Origin: Ferruginibacter sp. | GTDB taxonomy: Bacteria; Bacteroidota; Bacteroidia; Chitinophagales; Chitinophagaceae | Direction: 5' to 3' | Assembly: GCA_025350645.1 (NCBI GenBank) | Contig: JANXXM010000156.1 | Coordinates: forward strand, 1-36,476 | Length of the DNA stretch: 36,476 nt | Shown here: piece after piece, positions 1-10,049 of the stretch | How positions within the stretch are numbered: position 1 is the stretch's first letter | How the letters are laid out: every line of letters begins with the position of its first letter | Notes under the pieces: generated by a model | What the model was told of the DNA's origin: nothing | Database searches by the model: none | What the model saw: only the letters and a program-made list of their open reading frames with translations | Translations under genes and position numbers: made by a program

Positions 1-1
1 T

Positions 2-442
2 TTCCAGTTTTTGGTAGTAAAACATAATGAGCACCAAATAGAAGATATAAAAGTTTTGGCAAAAGAAATAGGGGTGGATGAGGTGAGATTTAAAAGCGCA
101 CAGGTTTACGATTATGAAAACGACCCTAATAACCTCATACCTGTAAACGAAAAATACAGTCGTTATAAACGTAATGCAGATGGAAGTTTTAAATCAAAAA
201 ATAAATTAGCAAACCGCTGTTGGAAACTTTGGCACGCAAATGTAATAACATGGGATGGACTAGCCGTACCCTGTTGTTTTGATAAAGATGCCAAGCACCG
301 CCTTGGCAATTTAAAAAATGAATCTTTTAAAAAAATATGGCAAAATGATAATTACAGACAATTTAGAGGGGAGCTGATGAAAAGCAGGAAAAATATAGAT
401 ATATGTGCAAATTGTAGCGAAGGAACCTCTGTTTGGAAGTAA
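2..442 (+). CDS. Radical SAM/SPASM domain protein, C-terminal part (5' end outside window)
   Basis: The reading frame is open from the first bases of the window with no ATG, so this is the 3' part of a gene that begins upstream. What remains is a SPASM-type auxiliary Fe-S domain: a Cys-Trp, then a Cys-Cys pair in a VPCCFD context, then the LGNLKNESFKKIW segment typical of these domains, and a closing CANC motif near the C-terminus. In SPASM proteins these cysteines bind additional 4Fe-4S clusters, and the radical SAM barrel with its CxxxCxxC motif would lie upstream of the window. The substrate cannot be told from this fragment; relatives modify peptides or act in cell-surface or glycan metabolism. 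An internal TTG at position 11 is not a credible start. Confidence 0.8.
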   Translation, partial: FQFLVVKHNEHQIEDIKVLAKEIGVDEVRFKSAQVYDYENDPNNLIPVNEKYSRYKRNADGSFKSKNKLANRCWKLWHANVITWDGLAVPCCFDKDAKHRLGNLKNESFKKIWQNDNYRQFRGELMKSRKNIDICANCSEGTSVWK

Positions 443-506
443 TTTAAGATCTAAAATTTTTACTTTTACAACCATCCATATTTACAGATAATACAAAATT
501 TATTTA

Positions 507-1549
507 ATGACCCCCCTCGTCAAATATTTGTTCTCATAATTATTATTCTTATCGCCGGCTTGCTTATAGTTGCTTATAGGGCAACTCAGCATTTTTTTCC
601 GGGTCTTTTAGGTGGTATTACATTATACATTTTAAGCAGTAGTTTGTATTTTAAATTAATTTTAAATACAAATGTAAAAAAGGAGGAACGTCATTATTGT
701 TTATTATAAGCTATCTGTTATTGATCACATTGCCCATATATTTAAGTGTAACACTTATAAGCCCAAAAGTTAATGAGTTATTGCTCAATCAGGATAAAAT
801 AGTAGAAAAAGTACAGGTAGTCTTGCAAACATTTCTCAAAAACAGGTGTAGAGGTATTGAGTGCAGAAAATACTCGAACAGCTACACAAAAAGTATCTTC
901 TTTTGTTCCAATGCTGCTAGGAGGCACAGCAACTATGCTGGCAAATTTATCTATGATGTTTTTTATACTCTATTTTTTGCTGTATGCTGGCAGGGAAATG
1001 GAAAAAAACCTAATTCATATTATTCCGTTAAAACCACATAATATAGATACGCTTGCCAGCGAAACAAAAATGATGATAAAGGCAAATGCATGGGGCATTC
1101 CAATTATTTGTATAGTACAAGGATTTTGTGCATCCCTTGGATATTTAATATTCGGGCTGGATGACTGGGGTCTCTGGGGATTTATTACAGGCGTTTTTGC
1201 ATTTTTTCCTCTGGTGGGTACAATGATTATATGGGTACGGCTGGTAATTTATTTATTTGCGCAAGGGCAAACCTGGACGGCCGCAGGCTTAGCAGTTTAT
1301 AGCCTTATTATTACGGGTAATGTAGATTACGTAGCAAGAATAAGCTTTATGAAAAAAATAGGCAATGTGCATCCGCTTATAACAGTGCTTGGTGTTATAG
1401 TAGGGCTTAATATTTTTGGTTTTATAGGGTTAATATTTGGACCATTACTCATTAACTATTTTTTGGTTATGGTAAAAATTTATATTAATGAATTTACAAA
1501 CCCGCTTCATGCTTTTGAAATAAACGAAGTTATTGAGGGCAATAAATAA
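507..1549 (+). pseudogene. AI-2E family transporter (PerM-like), broken by three frameshifts
   Basis: Joined across three frames, this stretch encodes a protein of about 347 residues, the usual size of AI-2E/PerM permeases, with several hydrophobic segments. Family features are FPGLLGGITLYIL near the N-terminus, KTGVEVLSAENTR in the middle, and IGNVHPLITVLGVIVGLNIFGFIGLIFGPLL near the C-terminus as two adjoining segments. The ATG at 507 runs off frame after a C6 run (511-516); one more C would join it to PPRQIFVLIIII. A second shift lies at the A6 run 676-681, after which the old frame stops at 707-709. A third lies at the A5 run 838-842. The last frame is open to 1549. The family exports small molecules or acts as an antiporter; this copy is probably inactive. 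Assembly error is the alternative. Confidence 0.8.
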
Positions 1550-1623
1550 CAATTTTATGCCTAAATAAAATATAAAAATGTACGCATTCCGTGTTTTTTT
1601 AAAAGATCATTCTTAACATTGTT

Positions 1624-2088
1624 ATGAAATACACAATGAGTTTAGAAAAAGATATCAACCAAACAAAATTTATAAGTGATCAGCAAAAGGCTGTGATCAA
1701 TATTATATATACTTTTAACTGGATAGACCTGCAACTAAAAAAATTTTTTGACCGTTATGATATTACCCGGCAGCAATTTAATATTTTAAGAATTTTAAGA
1801 GGCGCAGGAGAGCCTTTATCTACATTACAAATAAGGCAACGCATGCTGGATAAAATGAGTGATACCAGCCGTATTGTAGATAGACTTGTTGCAAAAGATC
1901 TGGTAAAAAAATGTGCAAGACCACACGATAAAAGAAAAGTAGATGTAAGCATTGCTGTCAAAGGAAAAAAACTCCTGGAAAAAATAGACCTTCTCCATAG
2001 CGAAATTGATGAAGCTGTTTGTAATTTAACCGATGCTGATGCGCAGCAATTAAATTTACTTCTGGATAAATTGCGCCACAGTAATTAA
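1624..2088 (+). CDS. MarR family transcriptional regulator
   Basis: This 154-residue protein has the size and pattern of MarR winged-helix repressors. Residues about 40-115 hold the DNA-binding domain: TRQQFNILRILRGAG, the recognition region LDKMSDTSRIVDRLV, and the wing with the family-typical (C)ARPHDKRKVDVSI segment. Flanking helices would form the dimer interface. A second in-frame ATG at 1636 is an alternative start. The gene stands alone, 74 bases after a decayed transporter and 70 bases before a secreted glycosidase-like gene. Members usually repress neighbouring transport or stress genes and respond to small phenolic or oxidising ligands; the target here is unknown. It may once have controlled the broken AI-2E gene, but that is speculation. 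Confidence 0.9.
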   Translation: MKYTMSLEKDINQTKFISDQQKAVINIIYTFNWIDLQLKKFFDRYDITRQQFNILRILRGAGEPLSTLQIRQRMLDKMSDTSRIVDRLVAKDLVKKCARPHDKRKVDVSIAVKGKKLLEKIDLLHSEIDEAVCNLTDADAQQLNLLLDKLRHSN

Positions 2089-2158
2089 TTTTTAAACCTG
2101 CATTTTACTAAGTTGTTTTATTGCATTCTTAAAAAACATTTTCCTTTAACACCATAAT

Positions 2159-3364
2159 ATGAAAACACTCATTCTCTCCTCTCTTTTAATCACTTTGTCT
2201 TACTTATTTTCTAACGCACAGAATACAATGCCCAAAGAATTTAGAGGAGTGTGGGTAGCTACAGTAGATAATATAGACTGGCCGGATGCGCCCACCATAA
2301 ACAGCGACATGCAAAAAGCCGCATTTATAAAACTGGCAGATATGCACCAGAGAAATGGTATGAATACTCTTATTGTTCAAATACGACCATCTGCTGATGC
2401 ATTTTATCCCTCACAATACGAGCCATGGAGCCAGTGGTTAACAGGCGTGCAGGGGCAGCCCCCTTTTCCCTATTATGACCCCCTTGAATTTATGATTGCT
2501 GAAACGCACAAGCGTGGCATGCAATTTCATGCATGGATGAACCCGTACAGAGCCGTTTTTGCTATAAATAAATCGTCTATTGCTCCTACACATATAACCC
2601 GCATACACCCGGATTGGTTTATAACTTATGGCGATAAAAAATATTTTGATCCTGGTAATAAAGACGTACAACAGTTTGTAACCTTAATTGTAAAAGATGT
2701 GGTAAGCAGGTACGATATAGATGCTATTCATTTTGATGATTATTTTTATCCTTATCGTATACCCAACAAAGAATTTAATGACGCAGCCAGTTTTAAAAAA
2801 TATGCCGGCTCAATGAACCAGGCTGCCTGGCGCCGCAGTAATACTGATTCTATTATAGTAATGCTAAGTCGTACTATAAAGCAAACCAATAAAAAATGCC
2901 AGTTTGGAATAAGTCCTTTTGGTGTTTGGCGAAACAGCAGTACAGATGCTATGGGTAGCAATACTAAAGCCGGACAAACCAATTACGATGATCTTTATGC
3001 AGATATTTTATTGTGGCTGCGCAAAGACTGGATAGATTATGTAACACCTCAGTTATATTGGGAAATAGACCATAAGCTTGCAGATTTTAATACGCTAGCA
3101 GACTGGTGGGCAACACATAGTTATGGTAAAAATTGCTATGTGGGTATAGGGCTTTACAGAGCGGGCAGCAACGAAGCCTGGAGAGATAAAACGCAATTGC
3201 CCCGCCAGATACAAAAAATAAGAAACACGAATGGTCTTAACGGAATGGCTTTTTTTAGCAGCCGCAGTTTTGATAAAAACCCCAATGGCTGGAGCGATAG
3301 CCTGCGTTTAAATTACTTTAAAACAGCCGCTCAGGTTCCGGGCACCCAACAAGCCCGCTATTAA
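2159..3364 (+). CDS. Glycosyl hydrolase-like 10 (GHL10/DUF187) family secreted protein
   Basis: The 401-residue product begins with a clear signal peptide (about 20 residues ending SNAQ) and continues with the GHL10 TIM-barrel pattern: EFRGVWVATVDNIDWP, GMNTLIVQIRPSADAFYPS, GMQFHAWMNPYRA, YDIDAIHFDDYFYPY and ISPFGVWRN. The Asp pair in HFDDYF lies where glycosidase catalytic acids are expected. Family members are thought to act on cell-surface or extracellular glycans, and the substrate is not established. Many relatives carry an extra C-terminal Ig/Fn3-like region; this protein stops soon after the barrel, so it is a short version. Its TAA shares the bases TTAA with the stop of the convergent gene on the other strand. 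Confidence 0.88.
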   Translation: MKTLILSSLLITLSYLFSNAQNTMPKEFRGVWVATVDNIDWPDAPTINSDMQKAAFIKLADMHQRNGMNTLIVQIRPSADAFYPSQYEPWSQWLTGVQGQPPFPYYDPLEFMIAETHKRGMQFHAWMNPYRAVFAINKSSIAPTHITRIHPDWFITYGDKKYFDPGNKDVQQFVTLIVKDVVSRYDIDAIHFDDYFYPYRIPNKEFNDAASFKKYAGSMNQAAWRRSNTDSIIVMLSRTIKQTNKKCQFGISPFGVWRNSSTDAMGSNTKAGQTNYDDLYADILLWLRKDWIDYVTPQLYWEIDHKLADFNTLADWWATHSYGKNCYVGIGLYRAGSNEAWRDKTQLPRQIQKIRNTNGLNGMAFFSSRSFDKNPNGWSDSLRLNYFKTAAQVPGTQQARY

Positions 3365-4290
3365 TTTCTTAATCTTCTGTCTCTTCCTATTATTACACTA
3401 AACTTTAAAGCAAATGTAAAATAACCATCGTTGTTTGTTTTAGTACCTCGCTTACCGTTTACACCTGAATGCTGTTCTAATTGCCTGTCATATAATTGAA
3501 GGGCATTGTTCAATTTACCTCCGCTTAAATATTTATAAAATATTGCCGGGTCTACATATTCGGTACTTAAATCATCAATATAATCTGTAAATGTTTTTCT
3601 GTATAGAAATTCAGCTCTCAAGTTCATGAGCGGAGAAAGATCATATTTTACACCTGCGCCCATAGGTATCATAAACTGATTCAATTTATAATTTTTTCTA
3701 TCTGGATATTCTGCAAAACCCTGTCCTTCTGTATGCAGCGGTTGTAAATCTATCCACCTGTTGCCCATCTTAGTTTGTGGGTTAAATGAAAAATAACCAA
3801 TGCCTCCCAATAAATAAGGCGAGTACCTTGGCGGTGGATTATCTTTTGCAGGCCAGTCTACAAAAATATACATTGGGTGTATTTCTGCAAGTAATGTTAC
3901 ATCGGTTATATAACTTCTAAAACTTAGGTTTCTGTTAAAACGTTCTTTTGCAATATCCGTAATGCCCTGTAATATTTTGTCATCTCCGGATATTTTGCCG
4001 AAAGTGCCCTCCAGTCTTAATGCTACTGCATTTTTATAACTTATACTAAAAAATACACCTCCGCTTATATTGGTATAACCAGTATTAAGATCTTTAAAAA
4101 ACTTTTTACCTATCCCTTTTTTTCCACCAAGATCTGTAAGGCAATTCATTGCATTTACCGATATTCCTGCTTCATACAATACAGGATTATCGTAATAAGT
4201 ATCATCAAAAAAATAGTATTGGGCATTTGCATTATTAACACCAAATGTAAAAATGGTTAAAATAAATGCCATAAGAAAATGCTTTCTCAT
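3361..4290 (-). CDS. Outer-membrane beta-barrel-like protein, uncharacterised
   Basis: The protein of about 309 residues has a signal peptide starting MRKHFLMAFILTIF and ending near NNANAQ. An upstream ATG at 4326 would add 12 polar residues before it, so the start at 4290 is preferred. After cleavage comes an aromatic segment (YYFFDDTYYDNP) and then alternating amphipathic strands such as GGVFFSISYKNAVALRLEGTFG, read as two halves, and LRAEFLYRKTFTDYIDDLS, ending with FALKFSVII. This is typical of Bacteroidota outer-membrane barrels with repeated strand-turn pattern and a final hydrophobic strand. No specific function can be named. The gene is convergent with the GHL10 gene, with overlapping stop codons, and lies just downstream of endonuclease III on the same strand. 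Confidence 0.75.
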   Translation of the reverse strand: MRKHFLMAFILTIFTFGVNNANAQYYFFDDTYYDNPVLYEAGISVNAMNCLTDLGGKKGIGKKFFKDLNTGYTNISGGVFFSISYKNAVALRLEGTFGKISGDDKILQGITDIAKERFNRNLSFRSYITDVTLLAEIHPMYIFVDWPAKDNPPPRYSPYLLGGIGYFSFNPQTKMGNRWIDLQPLHTEGQGFAEYPDRKNYKLNQFMIPMGAGVKYDLSPLMNLRAEFLYRKTFTDYIDDLSTEYVDPAIFYKYLSGGKLNNALQLYDRQLEQHSGVNGKRGTKTNNDGYFTFALKFSVIIGRDRRLRN

Positions 4291-4361
4291 GTTTCTAAGA
4301 TTAGGGTTAGTTGGTTGGTTTTTCATATTGTTTCAAATAAACAATTAGGATTTCTTTTTTA

Positions 4362-5012
4362 TTATTGTTGAACTATATTATGGGTTTTGTAATATTTACA
4401 AATTGTTTTTAAACCGCACGCTGTGCATTTCGGGCTTCTTGCCACACACACATACCTTCCATGCAATATGAGCCAGTGGTGCGCTTTGTACACATATTCT
4501 TTTGGCAAGTGCTTTATCAATTGTTTTTCTGTAGCTACAGGCGTTTTGGCCGCTACGGTTAATCCTATTCTCGTACTTACCCTAAAAACATGCGTATCTA
4601 CTGCCATATTAGGTTGCTCATCTATTACTGAGGTAACCACATTTGCAGTTTTTCTTCCTACACCAGGCAGTAAAACCAGTTCGTCTACCGTCATTGGTAC
4701 TTGCCCGTTAAACTGGTTCACCAACATATTACTCATACCCAATAAATGCTTTGTTTTATTATTTGGATATGATACACTTTTTATTAACGGAAAAAGTTCA
4801 TCAAATGTTGCGTTACGCATAATTTCTGGCGTGGGATATTTTTTAAACAGGGCCGGGGTAGTTGCATTTATTCGTTTATCCGTGCATTGTGCAGATAAAA
4901 TTACCGCCGTAAGCAACTGAAAAGGATTATCATAGATCAGTTCAGTTTCCGCTTCTGGGGCATGTTTCAGGAAATAGGCTATTAAAAAATCGTATCGTTG
5001 TTTTATTGTCAT
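4362..5012 (-). CDS. nth: Endonuclease III (DNA glycosylase/AP lyase)
   Basis: Endonuclease III removes oxidised pyrimidines and cleaves the abasic strand in base-excision repair. With the start at 5012 the protein has 216 residues, the family size; the upstream ATG at 5045 adds an unlikely N-terminal extension. Visible features are the helix-hairpin-helix LLPGVGRKTANVV (residues 115-126) with catalytic Lys121, the catalytic Asp139 in VDTHVFRV, and the four cluster cysteines at 189, 196, 199 and 205 with the C-x6-C-x2-C-x5-C spacing that binds a 4Fe-4S cluster. All key residues are present. The gene lies between a small conserved gene upstream and an outer-membrane protein downstream, with short gaps. 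Confidence 0.96.
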   Translation of the reverse strand: MTIKQRYDFLIAYFLKHAPEAETELIYDNPFQLLTAVILSAQCTDKRINATTPALFKKYPTPEIMRNATFDELFPLIKSVSYPNNKTKHLLGMSNMLVNQFNGQVPMTVDELVLLPGVGRKTANVVTSVIDEQPNMAVDTHVFRVSTRIGLTVAAKTPVATEKQLIKHLPKEYVYKAHHWLILHGRYVCVARSPKCTACGLKTICKYYKTHNIVQQ

Positions 5013-5070
5013 AAAAGAATACCCCAGCTTATGGGGCCGGGGCAAAGTTCTTTATTAATGAAGAAAAATT

Positions 5071-5304
5071 TTATGAAAATTGTTTTATTTCTCTTTCCGC
5101 ATATTGCAAAATGTTATCCAGGGAGCGGGTACTGGGAGAAAGTAATTCTATCTTTTTTAATCTTTCTTTACCCGCAAGCAACACCAGCATTCCTTCCTTT
5201 ACAGCATCATCTGTAGCCAACAATTTTTTAATACATTTTGCTTTTTCTACAGATATTTCTTTGTAGAGGTACTGTAATAAATCATCTTGTGTTATAATAG
5301 CCAT
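5071..5304 (-). CDS. Small conserved hypothetical protein (77 aa)
   Basis: This 77-residue protein is unrecognised. It is rich in charged residues and predicted mostly helical, with no signal peptide, no membrane segment and one cysteine. The N-terminus MAIITQDDLLQYLYKEIS followed by KAKCIKKLLATDD is reminiscent of the short N-terminal region of anti-sigma factors or similar regulatory helices, but no anti-sigma membrane part follows. It has a proper ATG, a gap of 58 bases to the preferred nth start, and sits between nth and the DivIC-like gene on the same strand, which together with its amino-acid composition suggests a real gene. The function is not known. Confidence 0.7.
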   Translation of the reverse strand: MAIITQDDLLQYLYKEISVEKAKCIKKLLATDDAVKEGMLVLLAGKERLKKIELLSPSTRSLDNILQYAEREIKQFS

Positions 5305-5383
5305 AAAGCATTTTAGTTGTTAGAATTTTGTTTATAATTAATTAATAAACGGCATCTATTAAGATATTATTGTGCTATAACTG

Positions 5384-5689
5384 TTATTCTTTATTGCCGT
5401 TCTTCACAATAAAAAGGTCTTCATTATCTTTTTTCATGTAAAAATTTTCCCTAGCGTACTTTTCTATTGTTTGAGCATTTGATGTTAACTGGCTCAATTC
5501 TTTTTTAGTTTCTGTAGTTTGTATAATAAGGTGTTGCTCGCTTTCTTTTAATTCTTTTAGTTTAATTGTTCTTGCTGCTATAAGCCCCCAGTCTTTAGGA
5601 TCAAAAAAAAGCATCCATACAATAAAAGCCACTAATGCAATAATATACTTACTTTTAAGTATCCGTAGCAAAGGTTTTATAGAATACAT
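5384..5689 (-). CDS. Septum formation initiator family protein (DivIC/FtsB-like)
   Basis: With the start at 5689 the product has 101 residues: a short basic N-terminus, one transmembrane helix (YIIALVAFIVWMLFFD, residues about 14-30), then a coiled coil (LKELKESEQHLIIQTTETKK onward) and the conserved YARENFYMKKDNEDLFIV end. That architecture is the DivIC/FtsB division protein, which acts in the periplasmic part of the divisome. An ATG at 5737 would overlap the eno stop by 11 bases and add a hydrophilic extension; the internal ATG fits the family better. It follows eno directly. The eno to ftsB/divIC order is also found in other bacteria, which supports the call. Confidence 0.88.
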   Translation of the reverse strand: MYSIKPLLRILKSKYIIALVAFIVWMLFFDPKDWGLIAARTIKLKELKESEQHLIIQTTETKKELSQLTSNAQTIEKYARENFYMKKDNEDLFIVKNGNKE

Positions 5690-5726
5690 CGCTGTTGTTT
5701 TATACCTTAAAGTTATTTCAACTATT

Positions 5727-7016
5727 TTATTTTCCAAATTTTATTTTTCCAGAAGGATACTGACCACTATCGCCCAACATTTCTTCTATTCGTATAAGCT
5801 GGTTGTATTTTGCCATACGATCGCTGCGGCTTGCAGAACCTGTTTTTATTTGCCCGCAGTTTAATGCTACAGCCAGGTCGGCAATAGTGCTGTCTTCTGT
5901 TTCTCCGCTCCTGTGGCTCATAATAGTATTGTAACCTGCATTTTGAGCCATGCTCACTGCATTAATCGTTTCTGTAAGGGTGCCTATCTGGTTTACTTTT
6001 ACCAGTAATGCATTGGCTATTTTTTCATTAATGCCCCTTTCCAGTCGCTCTACATTTGTTACAAAAAGATCATCGCCTACAATCTGACACTTATTTCCTA
6101 CAGCATCAGTAAGCATTTTCCAGCCCTTCCAGTCATCTTCTGCCATACCATCTTCTATGCTTATAATAGGATATTGTTTAACCCAGCTTTCCCAGTATTT
6201 TACCAATTGCTCGCTCGTCATTTTTTTACCATCGCTTTTGTGAAAGATATATTTCTTTTCCTTTGCATTCCATAATTCACTATTGGCAGCGTCCATAGCT
6301 ATACCAATCTGGCTGCCGGTTTTATACCCTGCGGCCTGTATTGCAGTAAGTACTGTTTCAATAGCCTCTTCGTTACTTTGTATGTTTGGGGCAAAACCGC
6401 CCTCATCGCCTACATTGGTGCTATAACCTTTTTTCTTTAATACTACTTTAAGTGCATGAAAAATTTCTACACCCCATTGTAATCCTTCACTAAATGTTTT
6501 TGCACCTACAGGCATTACCATAAACTCCTGAAAGTCAATTTTATTATCTGCATGAGCGCCGCCGTTAAGAATATTCATCATCGGTATAGGAAGAATTTTT
6601 GCATTGGTACCACCTATATATCTGTATAATGGCAGGTTTGCTTCTAGTGCTGCAGCCTTTGCTGCAGCAAGGCTTACAGCAAGCATTGCATTTGCACCCA
6701 GCTTACTTTTATTAAGTGTGCCATCCAGTTGTATCATCATTGCATCTATACCTGTCTGGTCAGCTACATCCCACCCGGTAAGGTTTTCCGCTAAAATGGT
6801 ATTTACATTTTTTACCGCTTTTAAAACAGATTTGCCGCCATACAATTTTTTATTATTATCCCGCAACTCCATTGCCTCATGTATGCCTGTACTTGCACCA
6901 CTGGGTACAGCCGCACGACCAAGCATTTCATTTTCTGTAAGAATATCTACTTCTACAGTTGGGTTGCCGCGGCTATCTAAAATCTGGCGTGCATGGAGGG
7001 AGGCGATGTAACTCAT
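5727..7016 (-). CDS. eno: Enolase
   Basis: Enolase interconverts 2-phosphoglycerate and phosphoenolpyruvate in glycolysis and gluconeogenesis. The 429-residue length is standard. Recognisable segments are [17 protein letters not shown] at the N-terminus, [18 protein letters not shown] with the active-site loop, GDEGGFAPN with the catalytic glutamate region, the metal ligands in [18 protein letters not shown] and GDDLFVTN, the catalytic lysine in [13 protein letters not shown], and the [17 protein letters not shown] motif near the C-terminus. Nothing is missing. A -7-like element TATCTTCG lies about 40 bases upstream of the ATG, and the DivIC-like gene follows immediately. Confidence 0.98.
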   Translation of the reverse strand: MSYIASLHARQILDSRGNPTVEVDILTENEMLGRAAVPSGASTGIHEAMELRDNNKKLYGGKSVLKAVKNVNTILAENLTGWDVADQTGIDAMMIQLDGTLNKSKLGANAMLAVSLAAAKAAALEANLPLYRYIGGTNAKILPIPMMNILNGGAHADNKIDFQEFMVMPVGAKTFSEGLQWGVEIFHALKVVLKKKGYSTNVGDEGGFAPNIQSNEEAIETVLTAIQAAGYKTGSQIGIAMDAANSELWNAKEKKYIFHKSDGKKMTSEQLVKYWESWVKQYPIISIEDGMAEDDWKGWKMLTDAVGNKCQIVGDDLFVTNVERLERGINEKIANALLVKVNQIGTLTETINAVSMAQNAGYNTIMSHRSGETEDSTIADLAVALNCGQIKTGSASRSDRMAKYNQLIRIEEMLGDSGQYPSGKIKFGK

Positions 7017-7055
7017 GTTTATTGAAGTTTTAATTTTTTTTAAAAGGGGTTTGTG

Positions 7056-7063
7056 CGAAGATA
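7056..7063 (-). promoter_or_regulatory. Candidate -7 element for eno
   Basis: On the minus strand the bases read TATCTTCG followed by CA, a close match to the Bacteroidota TAnnTTTG -7 element, about 40 bases upstream of the eno ATG. No good TTG was found at the -33 position, so this rests on one half-element only. Confidence 0.45.
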
Positions 7064-7195
7064 AAAATTATGCAGTATAAAATTTTAAGAAAAGCTGCCT
7101 ATTATCAATTTAATAAAATACCCTGTGATGGGTATAGACAGGAGAAGGGCATTTTTTAATTTTATGTTTAATTTTTATTACTTGAAAATAAGAAA

Positions 7196-9972
7196 ATGAA
7201 AAAAATATTTACAATATTATTTACTGTACTGTTTCTCCACTCTTTTGCACAAACCAACGAATTTTGGGGTGTTACTGCAAAAGGTGGATCTAGCGATAAT
7301 GGAGGTACTATATTCAGTACAAAAGATGATGGAACTAATTTACAAACCCGGTATTCTTTTCCAATAAATAATCCTGGTAGCGGGCCAGATAAAATTCAAT
7401 TAGCAGCATTTAATGGCAAGCTTTATGGAACAACAGCCAATGGTGGCAAGTTTGACAAAGGTGTTATTTTTTCTTACGACCCAGCTAATAATGCCTATAC
7501 CAGTTTATTCAATTTTGAATATGCGACTGGAGCAAACCCCAATACCACATTGGTTTTAGTAAATGGCAAGTTTTATGGAACGACTAGAATTGGCGGATCT
7601 GCTAGTCTTACTTCTCTAGGAGTAATTTTTGAATTTGACCCCATAACATTAGTATACACAAAAAATAGAATTTACAGGTACAAGTGGTGCTGCTTTGGGA
7701 AATTTAGCTATAGGTTCTATGGTAGAAGTGGGTGGAAAACTGTATGGCACAACTACAAACGGAGGTACTTTTGGCACTGGCGTTTTATTTGAATACAATC
7801 CTGCCTCAAATATTTATATGGTAAAGCAAAATATTTTTTTGGCCAATGGTAAAAATCCACAAGGCAGTTTAATTGTGTACAATAATAAATTATACGGCAC
7901 TTTTCAAAGTGGTGGGGTCAATAATGCAGGAACATTATTTGAGTACGATTTATCAACAAATATCTATGGAGTAAAGTATAGCATGATAAGTACAACAGGA
8001 ATAAATCCGGCTACAGGAGTGGCTGTATATAATAATAAATTGTACGGAATCAATCAATATGGTGATACAAATAGCCGTGGCAATATTTTTGAATTTGATC
8101 TGTCAACAAACACCTACCAGATAGTTTATAATTATACGGCAACAGGTGGATCGAATCCTGAAAGTGAACTTTATTTGTACAATAATATATTTTACGGCTT
8201 TACTCCCGGGGGCGGTACTGCTGCCCTTGGGGTTATTTATAAATTTGATCCTGCAACATACACCTATACTAAAACCTACGATTTTTTAGGTCCGGCATCT
8301 CCATCAGCCAAAGATGCCTTTTTTAACTATAATAATATTTTGTATGCTACAACTGGCGGAAGTGGAGAAACTTCAAACGGCGGAGGTACAATTATAAGTT
8401 ATAACCCCAACCTCAGACAGTTATACAAAGAAACTTGTTTTAAATACTTATTCATTGATGGGTAATAGCCCTGGAGCCAAATTGCTTTATTATAATTCTA
8501 AATTTTATGGGTCTACAGTTTATGGAGGAGCCAATAACGGTGGGGTTCTTTTTGAATTTAATCCCACCTCTAATCTTTACATAAAATTACTAGATTTATC
8601 TTTAACAAGTACCGGTACAAGCTTAGGACCACTCATTGTAAAAAATGGAATTTTGTATGGTAACATGCAATATTACCAGCCACCCGCCGGGCAAGGCCAA
8701 AACCGAGGAGCAATATTTGCCTATAACCTAAGCAATAGCACGTACAGCATTTGCTCATTTGGTTCACTTCTGCTGGGTGAACCTAAAGGCAAGCTAGTAG
8801 ATAACAGCGATGGAACGCTTACTGGCATAACTACTTACAGCCCTGTATCCACCTCTATTGCCGGCGCAATATTTAAATATAATATAGCATCAAATACTGT
8901 AAATACTTTTATACAAAATATACCAGCATCCAATGGTAATTTTTTGCAGGACGTAAGATTTTACAATAACAACTACCATATTTTAGCTTCTACAACAAAT
9001 AACAGTGATGCAGGTTCTGTGGTAGAGTACAGTATTTCAGGTACGCTCAATACCCGTGCAACTTTTAATACATCTACCACAGGTACAAGGCCTGTAGGTT
9101 TTTTAACTCCCTTTAACGGAAAATTGTATGGTGTTAGTAGCAGTGGCCTGTTCGATAACCTTGCCAAGCAGGGTACTATTGTAGAATATGATCCGCTGCC
9201 TCCTTATACGCTCACCAAAAAATATGAATTTTTGGCTGCTACAGGCCACCGGCCAACCTGCGGATTATTACTTTACAACAATAAATTTTATGGTCTTACC
9301 CAGGTTGGCGGTACCACAGGCTACGATCCTGTAGGTGTACTGTATGAGTTTGATCCCGCAACAAATGTGTATACTCAAAAAATAACTTTCAATTATATAA
9401 ATGGGGCAAGCCCAAACTTAGCTGCTCTCATTGCAGCACCTACAGGATCAGTATTGCCCATAAAACTTACAAATTTTACAGCTAAAGAAAATGCAGGCAC
9501 TGCTCATTAAAATTGGGTAACCTCTTATGAAATAAATAACAAAGGTTACCACATACAATACAGTACTAATGGCATAAACTTTACAAACATAGATTTTGTA
9601 AATAGCAAGGGAAACAGTTTATCCAATACTGCCTACAATTTTATACACTATAAGCCCGCCTCAGGCAAAAATTTTTATCGCTTACTAGCCGTGGATTTTG
9701 ATGGTAAAATAACACAGAGTACTACAGAAATTGTTTTTATTAAGAATGCTGAAGGCCCTATTAACGTATATCCTAACCCCACGAGCGATCTTTTAAATAT
9801 TGCAGAATGGAATAAGTTTTCGTTGATAGAATTGTACGATGTTGCTGGTAAAAAAGCTGGCGGGTGGTATAATCCTAAACATACAATAAATATATACACA
9901 TTTAATAATGGTATGTATATATTAAAAGCTACCAAAAAAAAACGGAGCGGTAACACAACAAAAAATTATTAA
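7196..9972 (+). pseudogene. GloVer-type tandem-repeat protein with T9SS sorting tail, broken by two frameshifts and a stop
   Basis: The intact ancestor would be a secreted protein of about 925 residues. It starts with a signal peptide (MKKIFTILFTVLFLHSFAQ) and has roughly a dozen repeats of the form G-K-L/F-Y-G-T-T-x-x-G-G followed by a G-x-I/L-F-E/Y-x-D/N-P half, as in choice-of-anchor GloVer-repeat proteins. It ends with a region starting PIKLTNFTAKENAG and a Por-secretion tail (INVYPNPTSDLLNIAEW). The first frameshift is at the A6 run 7660-7665, where KNRIYRY should read KKIEFTGTSGAA. The second is near 8403-8412. TAA at 9508-9510 is an in-frame nonsense codon, since the same frame continues to 9972. 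The tail, needed for type IX export, is therefore cut off. Function of the family is unknown. Confidence 0.82.
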
Positions 9973-10049
9973 GCAATAGTCGTACATCGTTTGCTCATTG
10001 CTTTAATGCTATCTTAATTTTAAACAGAAACTAAATATTTTAATAAAGT

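Noticed and set aside
507-1549. Programmed ribosomal frameshifting to explain the broken AI-2E frame
   Set aside because: Three separate shifts at different simple runs, without a slippery heptamer or following pseudoknot, fit decay or assembly error better.
4423-4920. Long open frame (165 codons) on the plus strand opposite endonuclease III
   Set aside because: The minus strand encodes complete endonuclease III motifs including the Fe-S cysteines, so this frame is a shadow.
7196-9972. CRISPR or DNA-level tandem repeat in the GloVer region
   Set aside because: The periodicity is in the protein motif (Y-G-T-T-x-x-G-G), while the DNA units differ in sequence and length.
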